A program made the position numbers and the translations under genes. A DNA stretch of 64,000 nucleotides. Origin: Flammeovirgaceae bacterium UBA5585 (lineage in GTDB: Bacteria > Bacteroidota > Bacteroidia > Cytophagales > Cyclobacteriaceae). Location: assembly GCA_002425185.1 (NCBI GenBank), contig DILT01000015.1, positions 48,707 to 112,706 of the forward strand. The letters are read 5' to 3'. The notes under the pieces are model-generated. The model did not search any database. It worked only from the letters and a program-made list of their open reading frames with translations, and was not told the DNA's origin. Positions 1 to 8,840 of the stretch are shown piece after piece (the first letter of the stretch is position 1; the number at the start of each line of letters is the position of its first letter).

Positions 1-3000
1 TCAGGCTCAACAACACTCGAGACAATTACAGTCAATCGTTCAGGAAGTGGTTTAGTTGTCTTTAATGAAGATTTGATTGTCACTGCGGCCACCACGCTTA
101 GTGCCGGACGCATTCGTATGAATGCTAACCTGACCGTAGGGGCTGTTTTGAATCTAGCTGCAGGCACAACACTATTCTTTGAAGGGCAGACCCTTGAATT
201 AAGGAATCAGTTAACGGGTACTGGGTTACTATCTGCAGACGCTGGCTCTACATTAAATATTTTAAATACAGGTACTCTGGGTACGTTGTCGTTTTCACCA
301 ACCGGTAACACACTAGGTACTTTTTATATCAATCGCCCTACGGCCGGTGCTTTGGTTACGCTCAATAGTCCGTTGTTAGTTGAAAGCTCTTTCACCTTAC
401 AGGATGGCGATTTTCTGAATACCTCAGGATTATCGTTTGGTAATGGCGCTGATGTAACCCGCTTTAATACCGCTGCATTTTCTGCCGGAAGTGCAGTTCC
501 GGGTGGTGGTCCTTATAACCTGTTTTATTCCGGGACTACCTTGACAACAGGGGTTGAAGCGCAGGGAAGCCTCCAAAACCTTACCAGCAATGTTACCGGC
601 ACTGTTAACGCAGGTTCTGCGATAACAATAGCCAGTACACTTGCTGTGAATAGCGGAACATTTAACTGTGGCGCAAATGCCATTTCAACCGATGTTCTCA
701 ATCTATCAGGCACTTTAAATGCAGCGACATCAACAATCACGCTTACAGGTAATTTTATTAACAACGGCACATTTACCAGAGGTACAAGCACCGTTCAGTT
801 TAATGGCAATACATCAATTGGTGGTCTGAATAATCCTACATTCACAAACATTATTATCAATGGAATTCTTACCCCTCCGGCTACGCTTAATTTACATGGT
901 TCTTTTACAAATAATGGCTTGTTCAATAATTCCGGTGCCGGAACAGTAGCTTTTTTAGGAACGGCAGCAACTCCGCAAGTTGTGAGTGGTTCAGCGGTTA
1001 CTAATTTTCATAACATTAATGTTACAAATACTTCGGCAGTACCTGATGTAATAATTGAAAGCAACCAAAACATGACGGGGGTTTTAACGTTGGCCGCAAC
1101 AGCTACGTTTGATGCGGATGGAGCAGCCAACAACAGGATATTCACCATGATTTCCTCCAGCGATGATCCCACACGCGATGCCGCTATTGCTATTTTTCCG
1201 AATGCTGCAGCACAGGTGCAAGGTAACGTAACGGTGCAGCGCTATATGTCCTTAGAGGGACCTAACAGCCGAATATACCGGTATATCTCAAGCCCTGTTC
1301 AAAATGCCACGGTGGCCGATATTCAAAATGAAATACCAGTTTCAGGATCGTTTACAGGTTCCAGTGTTTGTACGGGTTGTACCTCAAATCCTTCCATGTT
1401 CCGATACAACGAATCCGTTATTACCGGAGGAATTGATGACGGGTATGTTGCCTTTCCGGTAGCCTCCAATGCAGAAACGTTAACGCCTGGCAGAGGGTAT
1501 GCTATTTTTGTTCGTGGTAACATTGAACCCTTCTTATCGGCAGGCTCAGCGTTGTGGAATGTTCGTGGACCTGTAAATCGTGATAACATCAATTATGGTG
1601 TAACGTTTACCTCCAGCGGCATTCCTGCCAACGATGGCTGGAACCTGGTGGGCAATCCTTATCCGTCAACAATCGATTGGGATGCGGCATCAGGTTGGAC
1701 GCGCACGAATATCAGTGGAACAATTTATACCCGTAATAACGCCACCGGACAATACGCAGTTTATACCTCTGGTTCTGGAGGGCTAAACGGTGGGTCACGT
1801 TACATTGCCATGGGTCAGGGATTTTGGGTTCAAACTACCGGTGCTGCCCCCAACATGATTACCAATGAGCAGGTGAAAGTTGCGGGTACTCAAACAACTT
1901 TCTTCAGGGAGCGATCAGAATACAATGTTCTTAAGTTTGCAGTAACAAACGGGTCTCTTCGTGATGAGGCTATTGTTCACTTCCGCGATGATGCGACCGA
2001 TAATTTTGATTTTCATGCCGATGCCTGGAAATTACCGAACACCACCCTTAACCTCTCAACCGTAGTTGACGGGATAGGAAAGCTTGCGATCAATTCATTT
2101 GGTGATTTTAATTGCACAAAGGATGTCAAAGTTGATGTATCCAGTGTTACTCCGGGTAATTATTCTCTTGAATTTTCTTCCATAGAAACCTTTGAATCCT
2201 ACATCGGATTATTTCTTATCGATAATTTCTTAGGCCAGGAAATTGATTTGCGAAATCAACCTGCTTACGCCTTTCTGGTTACATCCAATCCATTAAGTTT
2301 TGGTGATGGAAGGTTTGTGATTCGTTTCACGGGTGCTGAAGTGAGAAGTGATTTTATCGTTGAGGCTGAAACAAAAATCTGTCAAGGAACTGAGATGGAG
2401 GTTCGGATTGACAATTCCCAACCGAATGTCATGTATCAGGTTTTTAAAGGTTCGGTAGGCGTATCATCAGTCGTTCAGGGTAATGGTGCAACAGTTTCAT
2501 TATTGGTTCCTTCTTCAGAATTGTCTATTGGTGCTACTAATCTGGAAGTAAAAGGTTATTTGCCCGGTTGCAGTGTAAAAAAGATGATTCCTGTTACAGT
2601 TGTAGAGACGTATGAAGTAATCAATGCCCAGGGGGCCGAACGCTGTCTTTCAGGCGAAGTTGAGCTAACGGTAGCCAATACTCAAGGAGAGGTGTTTTGG
2701 TTTGATGATATTCAGTCCACTACACCAGTGGGCTCAGGTGCTGAATTTATCACACCCGTTTTAACCAACTCCAAGACTTACTACGCCACGGTTGCAAATA
2801 GTATGGGTTGTGAAGGACAGCGTATTCCTGTTCAGGCCGTGGTTCATCAGTATGATTTGGCATCAATTCGCAATGAAGGTAATACCCTCATCTCCAATTA
2901 CACAACCGGTAATCAGTGGTTACTTAATGGAACGCCTATTGCGGGGGCTACTGAACAGCAGTATGATGCGGATGCTTCAGGACTTTATTCGTTGCAGGTA

Positions 3001-3321
3001 ACTACTACCGGAGGGTGCTTAACAAACGCTGACCTTCAATTTGTATTCACCGGTTTCGAATCAGCTTTCGATCCCACCATTAGAGTATACCCCAATCCAA
3101 CAGTTGGAAAGCTTTATATTGAAGTGGAATCCCCTTCACCTGTACGTGCGCGGGCATTGGATATTACCGGTAAGGAGCAAGTAACTTCTATCCTTAAAGG
3201 TTCAGGCTCAGTTAAGTCAGGTGAAATTGATTTAACCAACTATGCTGACGGAGTTTACATTTTACATATACAAAAAGGCGACCACGTTCATCAAGTTAAA
3301 ATTATCAAGACCAGCAAATGA
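1..3321 (+). CDS. Large secreted surface protein with T9SS C-terminal sorting domain (5' end outside window)
   Basis: The reading frame is open from base 1, so the true start lies upstream; the TTG at 73 is only an internal codon. The N-terminal ~380 residues are low-complexity, Thr/Asn/Gly-rich strand-forming sequence like that of large Bacteroidota adhesins. The motif GWNLVGNPYPSTIDW is common in T9SS substrates. An Ig-like domain (Ig_7/CHU_C type) follows near residues 850-920. The last ~80 residues (VYPNPTVGKLYIEV to the end) form a type-A T9SS sorting domain, so export across the outer membrane and attachment to the surface are expected. The stop overlaps the start of the next gene. Ligand or role is unknown. 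Confidence 0.9.
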   Translation, partial: SGSTTLETITVNRSGSGLVVFNEDLIVTAATTLSAGRIRMNANLTVGAVLNLAAGTTLFFEGQTLELRNQLTGTGLLSADAGSTLNILNTGTLGTLSFSPTGNTLGTFYINRPTAGALVTLNSPLLVESSFTLQDGDFLNTSGLSFGNGADVTRFNTAAFSAGSAVPGGGPYNLFYSGTTLTTGVEAQGSLQNLTSNVTGTVNAGSAITIASTLAVNSGTFNCGANAISTDVLNLSGTLNAATSTITLTGNFINNGTFTRGTSTVQFNGNTSIGGLNNPTFTNIIINGILTPPATLNLHGSFTNNGLFNNSGAGTVAFLGTAATPQVVSGSAVTNFHNINVTNTSAVPDVIIESNQNMTGVLTLAATATFDADGAANNRIFTMISSSDDPTRDAAIAIFPNAAAQVQGNVTVQRYMSLEGPNSRIYRYISSPVQNATVADIQNEIPVSGSFTGSSVCTGCTSNPSMFRYNESVITGGIDDGYVAFPVASNAETLTPGRGYAIFVRGNIEPFLSAGSALWNVRGPVNRDNINYGVTFTSSGIPANDGWNLVGNPYPSTIDWDAASGWTRTNISGTIYTRNNATGQYAVYTSGSGGLNGGSRYIAMGQGFWVQTTGAAPNMITNEQVKVAGTQTTFFRERSEYNVLKFAVTNGSLRDEAIVHFRDDATDNFDFHADAWKLPNTTLNLSTVVDGIGKLAINSFGDFNCTKDVKVDVSSVTPGNYSLEFSSIETFESYIGLFLIDNFLGQEIDLRNQPAYAFLVTSNPLSFGDGRFVIRFTGAEVRSDFIVEAETKICQGTEMEVRIDNSQPNVMYQVFKGSVGVSSVVQGNGATVSLLVPSSELSIGATNLEVKGYLPGCSVKKMIPVTVVETYEVINAQGAERCLSGEVELTVANTQGEVFWFDDIQSTTPVGSGAEFITPVLTNSKTYYATVANSMGCEGQRIPVQAVVHQYDLASIRNEGNTLISNYTTGNQWLLNGTPIAGATEQQYDADASGLYSLQVTTTGGCLTNADLQFVFTGFESAFDPTIRVYPNPTVGKLYIEVESPSPVRARALDITGKEQVTSILKGSGSVKSGEIDLTNYADGVYILHIQKGDHVHQVKIIKTSK

Positions 3322-3497
3322 AGACCCGCGCTTTAATCATCATTTTGTTTTTAGTTTTTACTACTTCACCATTGTGGGCACAACCAGGTGATCCGGGAGG
3401 AGATCCTGACGTTCCCATTACCGGTATTGAGTGGTTGTTGGCAGCAGGTGCTGCCTTGGGTGTTAAGCGATTTTTTAATCGAAAAGGTAAAGGTTGA
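3318..3497 (+). CDS. 59-aa small exported protein with PID-CTERM-like C-terminal sorting signal
   Basis: The ATG overlaps the TGA of the preceding surface-protein gene (ATGA), implying translational coupling. The product has an N-terminal signal peptide ending near LWAQ, a short Gly/Asp/Pro linker, then PITGIEWLLAAGAALGVKRF followed by a basic tail. That tripartite end (Pro-Ile motif, hydrophobic LLAAG helix, Lys/Arg-rich tail) resembles the small PID-CTERM proteins annotated in Bacteroidota, a proposed sorting signal by analogy with PEP-CTERM. No other domain is present. The family call is from memory of the pattern, not from a search; the ORF itself is well supported by overlap, length and signal peptide. 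Confidence 0.75.
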   Translation: MKTRALIIILFLVFTTSPLWAQPGDPGGDPDVPITGIEWLLAAGAALGVKRFFNRKGKG

Positions 3498-3509
3498 ATA
3501 GCCTGAATC

Positions 3510-5414
3510 GTGTTCTCTAAAGTAATCCATAATCTTAAAATTTTACCACGCTGGGTCATTGTTGGTATTGACCTTGTTATACTTGCATTCTCCACCTTAC
3601 TTGCTTACTTACTGCGTTTTAATTTTTCATCTTCTGATTTAATCAAGAACGATTTTGAAGTAGGTGTTTTGGTTTACACGCTAAGTGGAGCAATCGCAAT
3701 TTTTATTACGGGAAGTTATAGAGGTATTATACGCTATACGGGTATTCAAGATGGTGTGCGGATATTCTATATGCTGCTCATTAATGTGGCATTGGTTTGT
3801 TTCACCAACCTGCTTTATCATTACAATGCGCACCATAACCTTATTCCTTATTCCGTAATTTTTATCAGTTTCCTTTCTTCTTTTCTCTTCCTTTTTAACT
3901 ACAGGTTGTTGGTTAAGTATTTCTTTTCCTACTACAGAAATGCATTAAAAAAACGGAGTAATGTGTTGATCTATGGTGCTGGTCAATCGGGTATGATAAC
4001 CAAGCAGGTCATTGAGGCATCCTCAAATTTGCGCGTAGTAGGATTTTTAGAAGATGATACGAACAAGGCAGGAAAGGCGTTGGCCGGTTCGGAAATTTAT
4101 TTCAATCGCTCGAAATCCAATATTGAAGACTTATTGGTTTCACTGAATGTGGATGAGTTAGTAATTACGGTTAAAGATTTACCATACGATCGTAAATCGG
4201 AAATTGTTGACAGTTGTTTGCGCCATCAGGTTAAGATCAGAACAATTCCGCCTATTGAACGCTGGGTTAGAGGAGAGTTAAGCCTTAATCAAATCAAGGA
4301 TATCAACATTGAAGACCTGCTCGGTCGTGAAGCTATTCGTCTGTCCAATGAACACATCAGCCGCGAATTGGCAGGTAAAGTTATCGTTGTAACCGGGGCG
4401 GCCGGTTCTATCGGAAGAGAAATTGTATTTCAGGTTATTAACTACCGGCCCATTAAAGTTGTACTGATTGATCAAGGTGAATCGGCTTTGTATGAACTTG
4501 AACGCGACCTGAATGCCTCGGCATCGGGTGTAGCGATTTTTCCTTACCTTGCGGATATCACCAATCATGAACGCATTGACGCGATTTTTGAGGAGCATAA
4601 GCCGCATATTGTTTTTCATGCCGCTGCTTATAAGCACGTTCCGATGATGGAGGGTAATCCCTCCGAAGCGGTGTTGTGCAATATTTTAGGAACAAAGAAC
4701 CTGGCGGACATTGCGGTTAAGCTTAACATAGAAAAGTTTGTGATGATTTCTACAGATAAAGCTGTAAACCCAACGAACGTAATGGGCTGCTCAAAGCGGA
4801 TTGCAGAAATTTATGTTCAGGCGTTAAATAATCATCTTCACAAAACCGATAGCCGCCATACGTTATTTGTGACTACACGATTTGGTAATGTACTCGGATC
4901 AAATGGCTCTGTCATTCCATTGTTCAAAAAGCAAATTCAGGAGGGTGGACCAGTAACGGTAACCCATCCGGAAATTACACGCTATTTTATGACCATTTCG
5001 GAAGCATGCCAGTTAGTGCTGGAAGCTGGTGCTATGGGAAAAGGAGGCGAAATTTTTATTTTTGATATGGGTCAGTCCATTAAGATTCTGGATCTCGCGA
5101 AGAAGATGATACAACTTTCGGGACTTGAACCTGATAAGGATGTTGAGATTGTATTTACGGGTCTGCGCGAAGGAGAGAAGCTCTATGAAGAATTACTGGG
5201 GGATAAGGAGAACTCCTTAGCAACCCATCATCCTAAGATAATGAAGGCTCGCGTTTCTGAATATGCCTATTCGGATATTAACAACTATATAGAGTTGTTC
5301 TGGGATTTGTTAAATGACAGGAATGAACTGAAGATGGTTGCTTTAATGAAAGAGTTGGTTCCTGAATTCAAGAGCAACTACTCACGTTACGAAGTGCTGG
5401 ATCGCCAGAAATAG
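3510..5414 (+). CDS. Membrane nucleotide-sugar 4,6-dehydratase/epimerase, CapD/WbpM/PglF family
   Basis: 634 aa with a GTG start 12 bases after the small upstream gene. Four hydrophobic segments in residues ~15-135 anchor it. A first Rossmann-like domain begins at VLIYGAGQSG (~residue 152). The catalytic SDR domain carries TGAAGSIGRE (~residue 294), YKHVPMMEGNP and STDKAVNPTNVMG. The usual SDR Tyr is replaced by Met in MxxxK (~residues 425-429), as in WbpM/FlaA1-type UDP-GlcNAc 4,6-dehydratases. These enzymes make 4-keto-6-deoxy sugars for capsule, O-antigen or glycoprotein glycans. The adjacent surface-protein genes may be glycosylation targets, which is inference. Confidence 0.9.
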   Translation: MFSKVIHNLKILPRWVIVGIDLVILAFSTLLAYLLRFNFSSSDLIKNDFEVGVLVYTLSGAIAIFITGSYRGIIRYTGIQDGVRIFYMLLINVALVCFTNLLYHYNAHHNLIPYSVIFISFLSSFLFLFNYRLLVKYFFSYYRNALKKRSNVLIYGAGQSGMITKQVIEASSNLRVVGFLEDDTNKAGKALAGSEIYFNRSKSNIEDLLVSLNVDELVITVKDLPYDRKSEIVDSCLRHQVKIRTIPPIERWVRGELSLNQIKDINIEDLLGREAIRLSNEHISRELAGKVIVVTGAAGSIGREIVFQVINYRPIKVVLIDQGESALYELERDLNASASGVAIFPYLADITNHERIDAIFEEHKPHIVFHAAAYKHVPMMEGNPSEAVLCNILGTKNLADIAVKLNIEKFVMISTDKAVNPTNVMGCSKRIAEIYVQALNNHLHKTDSRHTLFVTTRFGNVLGSNGSVIPLFKKQIQEGGPVTVTHPEITRYFMTISEACQLVLEAGAMGKGGEIFIFDMGQSIKILDLAKKMIQLSGLEPDKDVEIVFTGLREGEKLYEELLGDKENSLATHHPKIMKARVSEYAYSDINNYIELFWDLLNDRNELKMVALMKELVPEFKSNYSRYEVLDRQK

Positions 5415-5416
5415 GA

Positions 5417-6280
5417 TTAACGTCTTCTTTTGTAGTAGGCTTTTCGCTTTGAGCGATAAAGCTTGCTGTTTGAATTCCAAAACACGTCATCCGGTATGTA
5501 GAATTCCAGCTTAGCCTGCAGGATCATATAACTATCGTTTTTATCCGGGTTCCCACGCTGTGTACCCGGTGCTACCTCAGGTAGGCCTAACTCTGGTCTA
5601 CGATCAGAAAGAGCGGCTGCAATCGGGTCAGAAAACGCTGCAGACCCCAGGTGGACGGTACTGACGTCATCTAAGTAATCTGTGAACGTTAAGCGGAAAA
5701 TCCCTTCGAAGACCAGGTTGGTAAAGGGGTTTAGCATAATGCGCGTGCCCAACCCGTACGGAATAACAAAATTGAATTTGCTATACTTAACGCCCTCCGT
5801 TTGAAGTGGTTGAAGGGCATACTTTTCTCCCTGGTATTCTGCTTTGGGGTTAGAGTATAACATTCCCACACCAGCGGTAGCATAAAAATTAAGTCGAGGG
5901 CGCTGATAATACCGTTGTCCATGAGGCGCAAGATTAATTGAGCCCATAGCGTTCAATTCAATATTATTAGACGTAAAAGAAAGATTTCTCCGAACCCTGC
6001 TGGCATCATCAGCTTTGGCATCATTGCCTTCAATCTGAAACCAGGTTAAATCAGAGCGGATGCTGATGCGGTTATTAAGGAAATATTGCATGCCAATGTT
6101 TACGGCCGGTTTGGCATCCAGGTAATCACCGGGGTTGGCAAGTTCCCCGTAGTAGGTAGCTGTTCCTAGACCTAGAGAACCAATAACTGACCGTTCCCGT
6201 CTTACAGCATAAAAGCTTTGTGCGCCAAGCCATTCGGGTAAAAACAGGACTAATACCAACACCAAACGTAAAAATCTCAT
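5417..6280 (-). CDS. DUF6089-type outer-membrane beta-barrel protein
   Basis: The ATG at 6280 is chosen because it begins MRFLRLVLVLVLFLPEWLGA, a clean signal peptide; an in-frame GTG at 6301 would only add a hydrophilic prefix. The mature part has alternating hydrophobic strands (GSLGLGTATYYGELANPGD, FYATAGVGMLYSNPKA, YGLGTRIMLNPFTNLVFEG) typical of small outer-membrane barrels, and the GTATYYGEL region matches the DUF6089 family common in Cytophagales. The basic C-terminus ends KAYYKRRR. No enzymatic motif is seen; the function is unknown. It is convergent with the dehydratase gene, with only two bases between the stops. Confidence 0.8.
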   Translation of the reverse strand: MRFLRLVLVLVLFLPEWLGAQSFYAVRRERSVIGSLGLGTATYYGELANPGDYLDAKPAVNIGMQYFLNNRISIRSDLTWFQIEGNDAKADDASRVRRNLSFTSNNIELNAMGSINLAPHGQRYYQRPRLNFYATAGVGMLYSNPKAEYQGEKYALQPLQTEGVKYSKFNFVIPYGLGTRIMLNPFTNLVFEGIFRLTFTDYLDDVSTVHLGSAAFSDPIAAALSDRRPELGLPEVAPGTQRGNPDKNDSYMILQAKLEFYIPDDVFWNSNSKLYRSKRKAYYKRRR

Positions 6281-6344
6281 ATCAAGCACGTTATATCCCA
6301 CTAAAGTAGTGATTTTAACCCTTTTTTAAAAATACAGCTATTTC

Positions 6345-7556
6345 TTACGCCAAAACCTCTTTTACCTTCATGGCGGCATCTTTAAGCACTATAGCTGAGT
6401 ATACCTTAAGGCCTGACTGTTCAATGATTTTAGCCCCTTCTTCGGCATTGGTGCCCTGAAGGCGCACGATGATCGGAACGCTGATATTTCCAATTTTCTT
6501 GTAGGCCTCTACCACACCATTCGCCACCCGATCGCACCGCACGATACCGCCAAAAATGTTGATGAGTATGGCCTTTACGTTAGGGTCTTTCAGAATGATT
6601 CTGAATCCAGCTTCTACGGTTTCAGCATTGGCTCCACCACCCACATCCAGAAAGTTGGCCGGCTCACCACCCGAAAGTTTGATGATATCCATCGTAGCCA
6701 TAGCCAATCCGGCTCCATTAACCATACAACCGACATTGCCATCAAGTTTAACGTAGTTAAGGCCAGCTTTACCAGCCTCCACCTCTAATGGATCTTCTTC
6801 CGTAAGATCGCGCAGTTCGGCCAGATCTTTATGTCGATACAGAGCGTTGTCATCCAGGTTTACTTTGGAGTCAACGGCTAATATTTTGTTGTCAGAAGTT
6901 TTAAGCAGGGGGTTGATTTCAAACATAGATGCATCTAACCCGATATAGGCATTATATAGGGATTGAATAAATTTTACGCCCTCTTTGAAGGCATTGCCTT
7001 CCCAGCCCATTGCGAACGCTACTTTACGTGCCTGAAAGGCCTGCAGTCCTATGGTTGGATCAATCCATTCTTTAACAATCTTTTCAGGGTGTGTTTCAGC
7101 TACTTCTTCAATGTTAACGCCACCTTCGGTTGAAGCCATAATTACCGGAATACCCTTTGATCGATCGAGGAGAATGCTCATGTAATATTCTTTGGGGTCG
7201 GCTTCACCCGGGTAATACACATCTTCGGCAATCAATACCTTATTGACCACTTTACCATCAGGACCGGTTTGGTGGGTAACCAAGGTTCCGCCCAAAATGG
7301 CTTTCACTTTTTCGGGTACCTCAGCCAGGCTTTTAGCCAGTACAACTCCTTTTGAGCCGGTTTCCTTTATGACACCTTTTCCCCGTCCACCGGCATGTAT
7401 TTGTGATTTGATCACAAACCATTGTGTGCCTGTCTCCGCATGAAGTTCCTTGGCCGCCTGAAGCGCTGCCTCCGGATTATCGGCTACAATTCCACGTTGA
7501 ATCGCCACACCATATTTTCTGAGTATTTCCTTGCCCTGGTATTCGTGAATGTTCAT
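6345..7556 (-). CDS. sucC: Succinate--CoA ligase (ADP-forming), beta subunit
   Basis: 403 aa, full length for SucC. It begins MNIHEYQGKEILRKYGV, the family's conserved start, with an ATP-grasp domain in the N-terminal half (IHAGGRGKGVI) and a CoA-ligase domain (GLAMATMDIIKLSGGEPAN, NIFGGIVRCD). It couples succinyl-CoA to succinate conversion with nucleotide phosphorylation in the TCA cycle together with SucD. No sucD lies next to it here, so the alpha subunit must be elsewhere. It is divergent from the ABC ATPase gene with a 58-bp shared upstream region. Confidence 0.96.
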   Translation of the reverse strand: MNIHEYQGKEILRKYGVAIQRGIVADNPEAALQAAKELHAETGTQWFVIKSQIHAGGRGKGVIKETGSKGVVLAKSLAEVPEKVKAILGGTLVTHQTGPDGKVVNKVLIAEDVYYPGEADPKEYYMSILLDRSKGIPVIMASTEGGVNIEEVAETHPEKIVKEWIDPTIGLQAFQARKVAFAMGWEGNAFKEGVKFIQSLYNAYIGLDASMFEINPLLKTSDNKILAVDSKVNLDDNALYRHKDLAELRDLTEEDPLEVEAGKAGLNYVKLDGNVGCMVNGAGLAMATMDIIKLSGGEPANFLDVGGGANAETVEAGFRIILKDPNVKAILINIFGGIVRCDRVANGVVEAYKKIGNISVPIIVRLQGTNAEEGAKIIEQSGLKVYSAIVLKDAAMKVKEVLA

Positions 7557-7614
7557 GAATTTTTATTTTGAGGCTAAACTACTTTATTTAACCTTTTAAT
7601 TCAAAGAAATCTGT

Positions 7615-8286
7615 GTGAATACCCCGCTGGTTAAGGCTGTTGATATTGAAAAGTCCTACGGTTCGCTTAAGGTGCTGAAGGGTATTAATCTGGAGGTAAA
7701 TACCGGGGAGATTGTTGCCATAGTAGGAGCTTCCGGGGCCGGTAAAAGTACACTGCTTCACATTATAGGAACACTGGATACACCCGATACCGGTAAGCTG
7801 ATGCTCAAAGGATTGGATGTTTTTAGGTACTCCTCAAAAGACCTGGCTGCTTTCCGTAATAAGTCGATTGGTTTTGTATTTCAGTTTCACAATTTGTTGC
7901 CGGAATTTTCAGCATTGGAAAACGTAATGATACCGGGCTGGATTGCCGGGATAAGCAAGACAGACGTTACCAGACGGGCAACTGAATTATTAGAATTGCT
8001 GGGGTTGGGCTCACGACTTGATCATAAACCATCGGAATTATCGGGCGGTGAGCAACAGCGAACAGCTGTCGCGAGGGCCCTGATCAATGATCCTGTATTA
8101 GTACTGGCAGATGAACCAAGCGGTAACCTGGATTCAAAAAATGCCCAGGAGTTGCATCAGTTGTTTTTCGATTTAAGAAAACAGCTTAATCAGACTTTTA
8201 TTATTGTAACGCACAATCAGGAGTTTGCGCGCATGGCCGACCGGACCATTGAAATCCGTGACGGAGTGGTGGTTTCTACAAGCTAA
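7615..8286 (+). CDS. ABC transporter ATP-binding protein, LolD/MacB-type
   Basis: 223 aa with a GTG start. Walker A is GASGAGKST, followed by a Q-loop (FVFQFHNLLPEF), the signature LSGGEQQRTAVARAL, Walker B VLVLADEPSGNLD and a switch His (VTHNQEF). Length and the FHNLLPEFSALENVM stretch match the LolD/FtsE/MacB subgroup, which powers lipoprotein release or MacB-like mechanotransmission. No permease lies beside it, so its partner is encoded elsewhere. In Bacteroidota this gene is commonly annotated lolD, but the assignment of substrate is not certain from sequence. Confidence 0.93.
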   Translation: MNTPLVKAVDIEKSYGSLKVLKGINLEVNTGEIVAIVGASGAGKSTLLHIIGTLDTPDTGKLMLKGLDVFRYSSKDLAAFRNKSIGFVFQFHNLLPEFSALENVMIPGWIAGISKTDVTRRATELLELLGLGSRLDHKPSELSGGEQQRTAVARALINDPVLVLADEPSGNLDSKNAQELHQLFFDLRKQLNQTFIIVTHNQEFARMADRTIEIRDGVVVSTS

Positions 8287-8288
8287 AG

Positions 8289-8444
8289 TCAGATCTTCCT
8301 TCGCACATACTTATCCTGTGCTTTTTCACCATGTTTGGTGATTTTGTTGTGATGAGAATAAGCCGGGCAATGCGAGGTTTCAAAACTACAGGATGATAGT
8401 ACGATACAGGTTACTACGCTGAGCAGGAGGACGATTCGTTTCAT
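8289..8444 (-). CDS. Small 51-aa lipoprotein, function unknown
   Basis: Starting at the ATG at 8444 the product is MKRIVLLLSVVTCIVLSSC plus a 32-residue basic tail ending KYVRRKI. The lipobox LSSC gives lipidation at Cys19. A longer frame starts at 8471, but the -7 box at 8476-8483 would put the transcript start about at that codon, so the shorter start is preferred. The tail is His/Lys-rich with no recognised domain. It is convergent with the ABC ATPase gene (2-base gap). Confidence 0.6.
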   Translation of the reverse strand: MKRIVLLLSVVTCIVLSSCSFETSHCPAYSHHNKITKHGEKAQDKYVRRKI

Positions 8445-8475
8445 AAAGCCAATACTTTTGTTTGTTTTCATGTAG

Positions 8476-8483
8476 CAAAAGTA
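8476..8483 (-). promoter_or_regulatory. Bacteroidota -7 promoter box for the small lipoprotein gene
   Basis: Reading the - strand, TACTTTTG matches the TAnnTTTG -7 consensus of Bacteroidota housekeeping promoters. It lies 31 bases upstream of the preferred ATG. No clear -33 TTTG was found, so this is a half-match. Confidence 0.45.
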
Positions 8484-8840
8484 TACGGCTGCAAGGCGCT
8501 GCTTTTAGTGATGTAGCGTTGATTCTATTTCATGTAAGAGCTGCCTATTAGAAGGTAAAAAATACTCCTTCACCCATTGTTTTTGTTCGTTTACCGGTGA
8601 ACTCTTACGGCTTACTTTACCCAGGTATACTCGGATTGGCTTACTATTTAACTTTTTTATTATGTAGTTAAATTGCTGATTAACAATATTTTAGATTTAT
8701 ACGGAACTGCTTTAAATCAGTCATGATTTGGGATATTCTTACAAGAGAACTTTCATAACATGACAGTAACAGAAGTCTCCAAAAACAGTAAAATTTTACC
8801 ATTTTGAACCTGAAGTCCACATTGGGATTGACGGAGTGGG
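8484..8840. other. Intergenic region without a recognisable gene
   Basis: About 357 bp, AT-rich. It holds an 8-bp perfect inverted repeat (ATTTAACT at 8646-8653, AGTTAAAT at 8666-8673) with a 12-base loop, and only very short ORFs. The inverted repeat lacks a T-run directly after it on either strand and could be a weak hairpin or an operator. No RNA family was recognised. Confidence 0.4.

Noticed and set aside
8646..8673. Inverted repeat as a terminator
   Set aside because: A+T-only 8-bp stem with a 12-base loop and no T-run after it; left as part of the intergenic description.
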